Assembly (NCBI GenBank): GCA_003993805.1
Contig: RSEF01000003.1
Coordinates: 110,695,598 to 110,759,597, forward strand
Direction of reading: 5' to 3'
Source: Himantopus leucocephalus
Taxonomy: Eukaryota; Chordata; Aves; Charadriiformes; Recurvirostridae
DNA length: 64,000 nt
The position numbers and the translations under genes were made by a program. The notes under the pieces are model-generated. The model made no database searches, was not told the origin of the DNA, and saw only the letters and a program-made list of their open reading frames with translations. Below are positions 52,601-64,000 of the stretch, piece by piece (within the stretch, counting starts at the first letter, position 1; the number at the start of each line of letters is the position of its first letter).

Positions 52601-55099
52601 GCAGAAGAGGCTGAGCTGACTCTCAGCTGCCCTCCACAGAATTGAGTCCATCGCACATGCTGTTTTAATGACTATTAACTATTTCTTGGAGTTAGGGGTC
52701 TAAACCAGGACAACCTTGGGTACAAAAACCTGAAAAGGATAAACCTTGTGATACCCAAATGCTTAGAGGATGCAGACTGAGGTTCTGCCTGTTTTGGAGA
52801 TGAGATTTACAGGCAGATCTCCAGCTATTTGAGTGTTTAAACTAAATAATAAGTGTTTGTTGTGTTATGTGGTATTCTGAGATTGAGCTTCCACAGGCTT
52901 TGTTATTAAATCTTTGTGTTGTATCCTATGTACTATAGTTAAAGATGAGCAGTAACTGAATATTTCACAAAGGACATCCCTGTGATTTTCATTTTGCCCT
53001 GGTCTGGATGAATCTGATTGGATTTACCTCACTGCTAGAGTATGACAGTGGGGAGAAGCTAATGTCCTGACATGGCAGAAGTGACAATAGGCTGCAGAAT
53101 AACTCTAAGCAAGAATCAGCACTTCAGCCTTCACTCACATAGTGTGAATTGCACATCTGACAGAGGTGACTGCAATCCTGAAGCAGACAATTTGATTTAA
53201 ATAAATAAATCTATAAAATCTGGACCTTCCTTTTCTGCTCACCCTCTTGCAGCTGCAGATTCCTGCTCCCTGCTGTAGCTGCACATCAAAAGAACATTTC
53301 ATTGACAAAACTGACCACATATATTTAATCTTCCAAAATTACTGTTTATGGAGACTCAGTTCTTGGTGTTTAACATTTCAAAGACCTGCAGTAGCAATAA
53401 AAAAAAGCAATCACATTTGTGCAGAAGAAGAAACAAAGAAGTGGGTGCTTTGGCATCATTCTCTCTTTTAGCTGAAGTTCTTGTGTTTCCACGGGCTTTT
53501 TGGGATAGTCCCGCTGGCTGCTTTAGGGAGCTATCTCTGTGGTCTCTTCTGAAGGACAGCCTTTTAATTACATTCATAACTTAGCTCAACTCATGAGTAC
53601 ATATCTTTTTTTCATCTGGATATGTCTGTACTCTCAAATGATTATGTCCTCACTTCCTGCATCCATCGTGGTCCCCTGGCAGTCCACGCTGTGTAAATGT
53701 AATGCAGTTTTCTCCTGGGCTTCCTTCTGGAGTGGGTTAGTTAGCTCCCTTAGAAACCATCAGGTTCATTTCTTGGGGAAATCTTGCTCCCAGGCTGCTC
53801 CCAGTAGGCAGAACAGATAGGTGCACCAGGCTTGGATCTCTTTGCTCTACACTGCTCTCTAACAGGCTGCTTGGAGACTTCAAGGACTCCCATATACTAT
53901 CATGCCATGCGTTAAGGTATACAGCATATTACATCTGTCTCATTGTAAAAATTCTATTCTAGTGGCTGCAGGACAGCCCAGACATTATTTTTAACACTAT
54001 AAACTGATAAAAGTTATAAAATAATCAAGTCTCAGGGCCACAGAGATACCACACAGGGACAGAGGAGACCCATGGCCAAATGCTGTGTCTTGTGTGGGTA
54101 CGGTCAGTCTGCTGCGGACAGTCTGGATGTGACCATACTGCACCGCTTGGGCTTGAATCACTCCGTGGGGCAAATGCTTTTAGCGTATAGAATAGCAATA
54201 GAAGCAGCCTCTGTGGCTTAGTTCCTCATCCTTCCTTCAAAGGGTTTTTGCAAAGCTATGCTGTAACATCATGAATTTTCATGGGATAAGATGGACAACA
54301 AGGGAGCTATGAAAGTACAACTAGAGAAATCAGATACATCACTAGGGACATCATGTACTTTGTGACTTTTTTTTTTAAGCTTGATGGATCTAGAAGTGCA
54401 GGTGACTCTTCAAGCAGTGTTTCCAGGGTTCTTTAAAACTGATGCTGAGGCGATATAGTACAACAAGAGAATACACATACAATTGTAACCTACTGTGAAG
54501 TGGTGTTACAAACCTGCCAAAGCACTGGTCTGCAGTCTCAGGTAACCGTTTTTCATAATAGAGGAGAAAAAGAGTTTGCAGCTGTCCTTGGTCAAATGTC
54601 AAGCCTTCCTACCAACTACTTTTAGTTCTTGAAATCTAGTGTCCTCCCCACAATTTTAAGCATTTATTAATGATGCATAAAAGATAAAACCCTGTTACTC
54701 TTTTTTGCATACAGAGATTAAAGTCTGTGATGGACTGTCCCCCCACCAAGATATTAACTATTGTTAAGAGCTCCTTTCTCTGGAAACCTTTCAATCAGTG
54801 AAACTCATTTACATAAAGTAAGATTTATAAATAAGAATCATAAAATTAATTCCACTTGGAACTATACAATTCTCACCATCACTTTTCAGTCCAAATCCAA
54901 CCCTTTTTCCTGCACTTCCCTTTCTTCATGTCCTTTCAATCTGGATTTTTCTAGTATTTGTTAATACTGAACTAAAAATAAGTACACATCTTCCTTTATG
55001 GGAGAAATAATGTTTAAATAACCACATTGTTTATTTTTACCTTTGGAAGTCATTCAGATATACCATTGCCATGGATATAGTATAAAACATCAACTGAAC

Positions 55100-55215
55100 A
55101 GACTAAAAATAATACCCAGCTGTTAGACTAGTACTCTGCACATCTCAAGGTGCTTTATAAATGAAGTCCATGTAATTACTTGCTTTGGACAGACACAGGA
55201 GTTGAAAGAACAAAA
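55100..55215. repeat. Possible ancient interspersed repeat fragment
   Basis: CTCAAGGTGCTTTATAAATG and the following text resemble the 'CAAAGCACTTTACAAA' core of old amniote repeats, as in the fragment near 7.7 kb. The similarity is short and the family is not identified. Confidence 0.3.
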
Positions 55216-58200
55216 AATGCAGATTTTTTTTTCCCATGAACACTCATATGCCAGTAGTAGAAACCAGTTTGCTGGATTCCCAGACCGTATCTAATGGGTC
55301 ACGCTAGGCTGTCTTTGAGCAGTTGATACAAACCCTACTGCAGCCATAATCTAATTGGTTTTAGCTAGAAAACTTTTTGATGGAAACGAGAACTGCTTCT
55401 TACAAGCATGGCACTGAAACTGTTCCTCAGCTGTAGGGGCCAGATCACTATCTTTTAAGGACTATTTTTGTACTTTGGGAATGGCTCTGTGTTCCTGGCC
55501 AGAGCATACTTTGCCAGTTGTGTGGGCTGGGACAACTGCCCAAAAGCCCAGTGGCAGCAAACTGGGAGCACCATGAATATCTCTGAGCATGAGACTTATC
55601 TTGGAAGCACCTCTCCATTGTACAGAACAGAGAGTCCTGGAAAAGAAGTGAAAAAGCCAAAGAAGCAGATAAAAAAGTCTCCTTTTTAGCCCAGTTTTCC
55701 ATGAGGATTTTTAACACAATGATCATTGTTTTGGGCATGCCAATACAACCAACCAGTGAAAGCTTACTGAATTCAGCAGCATCACAGTGATGTAAATGCA
55801 ACCAAAAAGACTTTTTAATAAGACTTACTAGTTTAACCTGGTGTCTTTTCCATGATATTATCTAGTGGCTATGGCAAGAGACTGGGAGTTGAGACTGCTT
55901 CATAACCCGAGGGTCTGCCAGGTTTATTCACCTGCAGAATACTTAAGTTAATACTCCCCAACCTCTCAGGAGCCTCTTCATACCTCAATGACATTTGTAT
56001 ACTACCTGAAGGCTTTCCAGATGAAAGGTGTGTTAAAGAGCAAAATACTGCAATTATCTGCAGCAGTAAATATTGCCCAATATGTAATCCAGATTGAGGC
56101 AAACAGTTGGCCTAAGCACGTGAGCCCAGTACCAACTCAAGGCTCCAGCACAAGTGTGTTCCAAGGAAGCACGTGGCAAAGGAAACATTACTTCAGATCC
56201 ATACTGAGAAAAATGTTTGAATGAGAAGTGATTTCGAATAACACTGACCTTTGGAGCTGGAGATCTGTACAATTGTTTACACAGAAAATTGAGCTTGCTG
56301 ACCTCCGTTCAATTCCATGACTACATTACCTGTCGCTGGCTTACAGCCAGTGCTGATCATGGCACAGTTCAGCACACAGGGGTTGTTCTGCATGACCAGA
56401 ACAAAACACTTGATTTGCATTAACAAAATCTATGGGGAAGCTTGCTCAGAACCTGCCCATGGTAATTCCATAAGTAAGATTTACATGACCATTTTGGAAA
56501 AAGAGAATATTGGGCAAAATCCTCCACCAGTTTATGTGGGTTCACCACCATTGGGGCCTATGAAATGAGTCCTGCAAGAGTTAAGCAAGGTGTAACTCAT
56601 TATAGGTTCATGGAGTATAAGACCAACGAGACCACTGTGATCAGTTATTTTGACCTCCTGCTTAATACAAGCCACAGGACTTCCCCGAATCCTTGCAAAC
56701 ACAAATGGCTCTTTTCCATAGAATGGAAATCCATAAATATATACGTTACTCGGAGGTACTTCTGTTTATATTACATAGGGTTCTGTGAATAATTTGGATT
56801 CATTCTGTAGGACTGTTAAGTGAAATGGAGCTGTTCTATCTCAACTGGATCACAAATGAAACACCCTATAATATGCATAGAAGCACTCGTATGGTATAAA
56901 TAATATTTTTAATCAGTCATTGAAATAATAATATAAAGTTCATTTTATTAACATTTGAAAAATAAATGTCTTCACCTCCCTTCATTGGACTTTAAAGGAG
57001 GAAAGTTTTACGTTCCCTGTGAAAAAAAATAAAGCAAAAAATGTTTAGAGAAAGCAGCGATCTGACTGGTTAGAGATCACAAATCGCTAATAATAATAAT
57101 CTCTGAATATCAGATGCCAAACAGCTGCAGAGCCTTTTAAACCTAATTCCACTTTCTTGGAGGATACAGCAAGTTTGGAAAAGAGGTGATTGCCAAACCC
57201 ACCACGAAATGTAGGCAGAAATTTTTCTTTGAATAAATCACTGTCACCCTTGATAAAACCATACACAAGTATCTTGGCAGGAGAGAATGCTGCAAATTGG
57301 TGCTCGCAATGAAGACAGAGCCCATGAAGCCTTCAGGCAGACAACACAAACCCAGCCCAGATAGTCCACAAAAAAACCCACTAAAAAGCAGGAGGTGACA
57401 TGTGTCGAGTTTATTGGATATATCGCTAGATACTGCATGCTTTCCTATTGCATGACAAGGTACTATGCCGTTTATTCCATTGCAGTTTGCCACCTGGTAT
57501 AACAATGTATAAAATTCAAAGAGCAATTATTTGGAAAAGTCATATGAGTGTTCAAAAAATATATGGAAGATGATTATGCCTGTGAGTCCTTTCCTCGCAC
57601 TTGCACTTTACAGGGCAGGTGTCAAAATTTCAATTTATATACATAAGATTTACGGAAAGTTTTAAATTCTCAATATGGAATATTCATCCCTAGCAAGTGC
57701 CCAATATCCTGACTTCACAGATACTGGAAAAGCAGTTCATCTGCCACTCTTTGTCAACCCCTCTCATAGTCCTAATACCCTCCAAACTGTGTAAATACAA
57801 ATCACTGCAGTAACTGTTACTTTTCAGCACTTTGGGTTGTGGAAACATGGTGTATTACTAAAAAGTATAGAGTATCCAAGGTTCTAGAAACCTGCAGGAG
57901 AGTTATACAAGTCAGTCCATTAGCAGCATCTAAAGTTCCTCCTGAAAATATTTATGCTGTGGATCACCTTTCTCTGCCTTGGTCTGTTTGCACTTTATCA
58001 TACATCTGAGCAGCAATGTAGTAAACTAAAATGTGTGACCTGCCCGTGTCCAGGGAAGAACAGTTTGGGGTGTTTTTTAAAAACTTTTTAAAAACACCTT
58101 GTGCTTTTTTTTTTTTGTTCATTTTGTCTCCTGTGTCACTGGAAGTAAGTTACACATTACCTTGTCATGGGGAAACAAGCAATGTCTGACTGTACTAGAA

Positions 58201-61200
58201 AAGGGTGTTTTCTCTCTGATTTACTCTGTAGTCATTCTGTGTCTGGTAAATTCAGGTTCCTTTTGCCAAGCTCCATCCAGGATCATCCAGAATTCTTAAT
58301 TAATACAGATTAGTATGGTGGCAAAAGTATTTATAGAGAGACAGGAAAGATTCCTCCTCAGTGAAGGAAGATGGGTTTGCAGAAAAACACTGGCCTCCAC
58401 AACTGGAAAAGGCAGTTCAGTTCCAATGATGCACAGGACCAGAATGATTTGTCAAATCCAAGCCACTTAATAGAAAACTGACTGATATGGCTAATAGAAA
58501 ATGGGTGAACAAGGAGGGGTGTGGCTAAAATCCTGCTGCTCTGGGACCAAAGCATCCCTCCTATTTAGGGTTCACATTTCTAAATGCTGTTGCGGAGCTG
58601 TGGAGCCAGGGCTCAGTTCAACACTGAATCTAGACCAGTCCTTTTTTCACAGCTGAAAAAATATCATTTCCTCCTCATTTGTCACTGCTGACAACACATT
58701 AGTTACAGTAATTGTTTGGGATCAAGGCCATCACTGCTCAAGTCTTTCTTCTGTGTAGGTCTTTTGGAAGGATCAAATGTGGTCCTGTAGCATCACTCAG
58801 TGAGAGAAAGGGAGCCTCGGATGCCCGTGAATACTTAATACGATCCAGATGAAGCTAAACATAGCCCTTTTAGGAGAATCCCCTCGTGCTCACTCTTCAG
58901 CTCATGTAGCTGGTTTTGCCTGTCTGCTGTCTGAATGCAGCTAGCCCTCCTTCCATCCCCTCCATCCTCCCTCCCACATAGGCCCTTCACATAACCCACA
59001 AAGCAAGCTCAGGCCTGTTGGCTGGAGTACCACTGCCAGGGGCCTCCACACCTTCTGTAAGCACTAAAATGACAGCTGTGTTGGATAAAAGACAGGGAAT
59101 GACCACGTTTTGCCTGGAACCCATTCTGTAGGGTGTGAGATGAGAGCAGGTTGAGCAGAAAAGTGTTTAATTTGTGCCTTCTGTCAGGGCACAGGGGTGA
59201 TTTAACCACTAAGTTGCTCAGTGCTGCCAAAACTGAGGCAGCTGGGAGCTGAGGACCAAAGCTGAAGTGCCTGGGGAACATTAATATGGACTTGAGGATT
59301 ATGGACTTTGTTTACAAAAAAGGTGAGGCAGCTGCTGAAAAAAAGATGTTGTTGCATTTATAAATACTTAGATGTGATTCAGGATGAACATAGCTGGCTT
59401 AAGTTTTTATTTTGGGATTTTTCTCTCCCTCTGTGATGCTGAACAAGCTAGGACACCTGTTGGTTGACCTGTCTCCCATTTGTACACTGGGTTGATAACA
59501 GTTTTACACCCACAGAGGCACACTAACAGATAAACTGTATCATGGTTGAAGCCTTATGGTGGGCAGGACATAAAGAAGGGGTTTATACAGTCACAAGAGC
59601 TTTATTATCATCTCCATTAATAACTATATTGTGAGAATACCCCATAAAGCAATGTGCCTTTGCCATCTTCATTGCCATGAGGAATGCCCAATGTATTCAC
59701 ATTCACGTGAGGCAAAACTCTAGTCTACAGTCTCCAGGAGATTAGTGTCTGGAGCTGGTTTAGCAGAGGATCCTCCTGAAAGCCTTTTAGAAGAGACTTA
59801 TCCATGAGTACAGGTTTTCCTCCATCATTAGCCTTCACCCTCGTACTGCAAATAAATTGGAAAATACATATCATTTCCACAGCTATATCTTTCCAGCTAT
59901 GAAAACTGTGAAGTGTTCTGGCCAGAAGTGAAAAAAGTAAAACAGCAGTGCACGGATGTCTTCACCGATGTCCTTCTCTCTCTCTCATCCCCTTCTTTCT
60001 GCTGTGCCCCTGTTGTACACCAGAGAGCAGCACTCTGGCTTGTCCTGTGTGGTGCCCATCAACCTGTTCGCACATCTCCATCCTGCACCATCCCAAATGT
60101 AAAAATTTCTATCTCTCTGTAGTCCCCTTGTTATTATGATAAAAACCATTATTATATTGTTTCTTCTGATACCTTTTATCCAGGCATTACCTGGATTCAT
60201 GGATTCCTAATATTTGCTACTGTTGGCTGGCTCCTTGTTAATAATAAAGCAGATACATGCAGGTTACATAAGAATCCAAAGAATTCCACAAAATTATTGA
60301 TTTTTTATTCCTGAAATTCTGAACTAAAATACAATACTAAAAATTTCAATGAAAAACTTGTTTGTTTTTCTTTCTTTTACTTCCCTCCCCCCAACCTCGC
60401 TGCTACAAAGGAATGTTCTGAATAAAACCTTCCTTTTCTCTTTTTCCTTCCTTAGCCTACTGCATGTTTTAGTTCTCCAGTGCTTCCTAGTTGCTTGGGG
60501 TTTTGGGTATTGGGTCCTTACTGTCCTTCTATCATTTTCCTCTAGCAGCTGAAGCTCAAGCAGTGCAGTGCTGTGTCTGATTCTAGCATGGTCCGCAATC
60601 CCAGCGAAGAATGGCATTGCCTGATTGTATCCTAGATTCCCAGGATGTTGGCTTCTCCAAGATGCAACAAGGGGTGTTTTGGCACCAGCCACATGGCAAC
60701 AGCATGGAAATGGTCATCAGCATCTCTATGGTAGTTGCCATACTATAAGATTAAGACAAAGTCTGACTTCACAGACTGTCACTATGGCTTTCAAATAGCC
60801 TACCTAGATTGTCCCAGTCTGTTCCTGCTATCTTCATTACTTACTACTGTACATTAAGTATTACGTAATGTCTGTAACTTGTAAATATTTGATTATAAAA
60901 TCAAATACCTGTAAAATTCACAGTTAAATATTAGCTGCAGATAGGTTGAAACACAGCTGTTTCTTGCTGGAATTAGTCCAGGAAGCCAGATTTAACACCA
61001 TGACTTCCCAGCAAAACAGTTGCAGACTCCTGAATGACAGGAGCATGGCTGGGACCGATCACTCCTACCATGGCCTCTGTGTGTACTCAGGGAAATCTTA
61101 TGGCTCCTTGACTACAGTATCTGAAACTTTGCCATTGGTTATACGATACACTTATGTGTCTCAGTCCTACTCATTTCCATCCCTTCCCTGTCACCCTGCT

Positions 61201-63398
61201 TACAACCCTCCCCACATCTCCCTTCTTTTGTGCAGTCAGTTGGGGATGTGCTATAACTACCCTGCTGCACGAAGTGGCTTTAACGACCCTCCTCCCACTG
61301 CTACACACGCTGTGCTTTGACCCTTCATGTTCCTTCTGTTGCAGGATCCTCTGCCTCCATTGCCCTGCTCACTTCCAATGCTCCAGATCCAACACAGGTA
61401 ACTTTACCGTGGTGTCCTTCCTTGAATATGTCACAAAGCGGGAATAAATGAGTTTATGAAGAACATTTAAAAACATTCCATTGGTCATATGCTACAGTGC
61501 TTTTAAGGTACCTTGGATGTGCTTTCAAAGTCCATCCTGTAGTATCTATTAGTGCAAGACCATGGAAGGTGTTTTCCTTATACCGCAAGTACCAGGCAAC
61601 AGTGTGTTCAAGTCATGTTAACTGCACATGGACCGAGCAGCAATGTCCAAACTTCATGTATTACACCACAAGCCTTGTGCCTGAAAAGTCTAGAAAATGA
61701 ACATGTAAGCTCAGTTAACACTCTACTATATCTCTTCCACTTATTCCAGAATAAATGGCTAAACTTTCCCAGTCACTCAAAACAGCAGGCGACTAACAAC
61801 AGAAAATATCTTTTGCTTTGCTCCCCTTAGACCTCCTAAGCAATCATTTTCCCTGCTCCCTGAGCCCATGGATCAGTGACAAATCCTCCAATATTATAAC
61901 TGAGTTATAGCTGCAGAGATGTCAGTGCCGTTGCTAACTTATCTGCCCAGAACAACTGACGCCTGCTTCCCTATTTGGCTAAATAGTCTTGCCCTCATCC
62001 TACCTCAACATTTCCTCCACGTAAAGATAAAGCTGGTGTCTATGCTTGCCAGCCCACTGCTGTGACAGAAACCAATAGGAAAAACATCAAGCCAGCAACT
62101 AGAAACAGTTGGCTGCTCACTGCAAAGACCTTTGGAATGCAAAGATCATTCATTGCGACAGGACTTCCAGGCATATGGACATAGGTTGGACAGGACTTAC
62201 TACCTTCATATTCCTGAGGCTGACAAGAGATTATAAGGATGACATCTTAAGGAGGGAATTGTTTATTTGTGGTAGAAACTGGGGGGAAAACAAACCCTTG
62301 GTTACTTTTTGAACTATGAGCAGGATTTAACAAAGCAGCTTCCAGAGACATTTCCCTTATCAAAACATCTTGCAAAATCTGGGAGTGAGGAAATGGTTGG
62401 AGAACTCAAAACTTTTCAGATCTGCAGCTAAACACGTGAAAATGCAGCCCAGGAACTGGCAGAGAACTGTCTTTCCATGAGTGGGGAGTTGACAGAAACC
62501 CTGCAATGACCCAGGAGTCGGTGGGAAAGGACAAGGAGTTTAATGTGATTCTGAACAGACAAGCAGCCCTTACAGAAAACATGCTATACTGAAGCTTCCC
62601 TCCCACTCTTCTCTTTCCTTGGAACTGTCCTGCAGCCTCAAGTGGCTCCATCTCTGGATCCTCAGGCCTCCAAAGAGTCATCAGACTGGAAAAGCAAGGT
62701 TCTCAAGCACCCGAAACACAGCTCCTTCTTACAAGGCACTGACCACAGCAGTGCCCACCTCAGATCCCTGCAATCCAAATACCACTTTATTGCTGCAACA
62801 ATATTGCTTCCAGCTCTTCAGATTCCTGAAGGGTCATCAGGCAGAAAACTCACAGCCACAAACAGCTGTGGCCTGTAATGTTCAGAGCTGTGGGAGCTGT
62901 CTGCATTGCACTGTCACTGATAAGTTCAAATCACAGTATTTGCCCCGTTTTCCTTTTTTCTTTTTCTTTTTTTTCTTTAATTTATAGTGCTTAGAGTATG
63001 TATTCAACATTTTTCCACGTTTGCATCTTTGCACTTTCAGTTTTCAAAAAAAAAATTGCTTTTACTCATTGCTGTAATTTTAGTTTGCATTTAATAAGAA
63101 TGGTTTGAAGCTATTAAAAAACCATAATTTCTTTTAGACCCTCATTTGCAGGAGTTGGAAAGTTTGTGGTGCACTCCGGGAGACAAGGGTCCAGTTTAAT
63201 GTCCTTCAAAAGCAATCTAACTTGCACTCAAGAAAATCACTCCACAAAATGAGCTAATGGGTGGTGTATGGTTCAAAACCGTACTACGTCTCCAGATCAG
63301 AATGCTTACATAGTCCAGGCGGTATCATCTTATCTGCTTTGTCTAAGTGCACATTCCAGTGCCATCCTGACATTATCTAGATAATTATTAAAGTAATA

Positions 63399-63441
63399 GT
63401 TGTTTATTGTTGTGGTTGTTGTTATTATTATTGTTGTTATT
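63399..63441. repeat. TTG/TTA trinucleotide-rich simple repeat
   Basis: An imperfect run of GTT and ATT triplets, interrupted once by GTGG. Confidence 0.8.
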
Positions 63442-64000
63442 CAGTAAATATCCTATCAAGGAAGGTTCAGTATGTAGTAATCAAGGAAAAGGTAAGAGTA
63501 ATTGGCAGTGACTATAACAGCAGACTAACCAAGGGCTGCACACAGGCCCACTACTGTCATCCAATCATCCACAGAGTTAAACTGGCTCTCTGGTACTGCT
63601 TTTGGCACCAAACGCCCTCCCAGATAATGCCTGGGAACGATTCAGGTAGCACAGGCTTAGGGACCACCCCTCTCTCTGTTTTGGCGGGATGACAATGCTC
63701 TGCAGTATGAATGTGAGTCATGCCATGCCAGATGGCCTCAGGGACAAATAACAGTCCTTGGCCCCTTTAATTTCCTGGTACAGATGATGTCCCTCTCTCT
63801 GCAGTGGACTTGAGACCTCATTTTCATTAAAAATAGAGGAAAGCGCTGCTGCAGCCTTAGCACTGTGCATCAGATCATTACGAATCCTTCTGGAACTGCC
63901 TGATTAATCCCTTGTTATCCAGACTTTCTGCCAGCACCCTGTCACTGCCTCTCATCCTAATCCTGCGGCACAACCCCTTCCCATCAGGTAACACTCAGTT

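Larger units (their letters stand above)
49693..64000. other. Long intergenic stretch, no gene recognised
   Basis: About 14 kb of mostly AT-rich sequence. Frames reach at most 127 codons, overlap on opposite strands, and none has a motif I recognise. A fragment at 55100-55215 resembles an old interspersed repeat. Simple repeats occur at 62950-62985 (pyrimidine-rich) and 63399-63441 (TTG/TTA). No RNA gene, CpG island or recent transposon is visible. Confidence 0.5.

Noticed and set aside
57143..57526. 127-codon minus-strand frame with hydrophobic stretches
   Set aside because: AT-rich noise; no family motif, and a second frame of the same strand is open over part of it.
40456..64000. KCNS3 or another known neighbour downstream of RDH14
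   Set aside because: I looked for potassium-channel motifs such as the GYGD filter on either strand and saw none; the neighbour probably lies outside the window.

Overview
This is vertebrate, almost certainly avian, nuclear DNA. Large stretches carry no genes, and two genes are split by introns with consensus splice sites. The recognisable interspersed repeats are CR1 LINEs, whose 3' ends show the bird-typical repeated ATTCTATG-like octamer. The species cannot be fixed from the sequence. Three runs of exactly 100 N (10398-10497, 23196-23295, 49552-49651) are assembly gaps of probably arbitrary size, and each lies in or beside CR1 sequence.

Two genes are firmly identified, both on the + strand. 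The last four coding exons of a cytosolic 5'-nucleotidase I gene lie at 25452-28559. NT5C1B is the likely paralogue, because the next gene is RDH14. RDH14 (retinol dehydrogenase 14, a short-chain dehydrogenase) is complete in two coding exons, 35881-36240 and 39667-40284. The same tandem order is known in mammals, where NT5C1B-RDH14 readthrough transcripts are annotated.

Layout: 1-25451 holds no certain exon, apart from CR1 copies, two gaps and a few locally GC-rich or coding-like islands (9147-9443 minus; about 13.9-14.5, 17.4-17.7 and 19.6-20.0 kb). The 5' part of NT5C1B is not visible and may lie in a gap, in one of these islands, or outside the window. The NT5C1B 3' part and its 3' UTR occupy 25.4-29.1 kb. 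The intergenic stretch 29.1-35.2 kb includes a poly-T tract that may mark a minus-strand retrocopy. A 23-unit, 16-bp minisatellite (35192-35559) abuts the CpG-island promoter of RDH14. After RDH14 come about 23 kb of intergenic DNA with a possible conserved noncoding element (43.4-44.25 kb), an old divergent CR1 (47.8-48.4 kb) and a pair of CR1 3' ends facing away from each other around the third gap.

The two genes do not form a biochemical pathway. NT5C1B hydrolyses AMP to adenosine in the cytosol; RDH14 is a membrane-anchored NADP(H)-dependent retinal/retinol oxidoreductase. Their link is positional. I found no RNA genes, CRISPR arrays or other unusual gene systems. The most unusual structures are the indel-free minisatellite at the RDH14 promoter, the paired opposed CR1 ends and one unassigned protein-like minus-strand reading frame.
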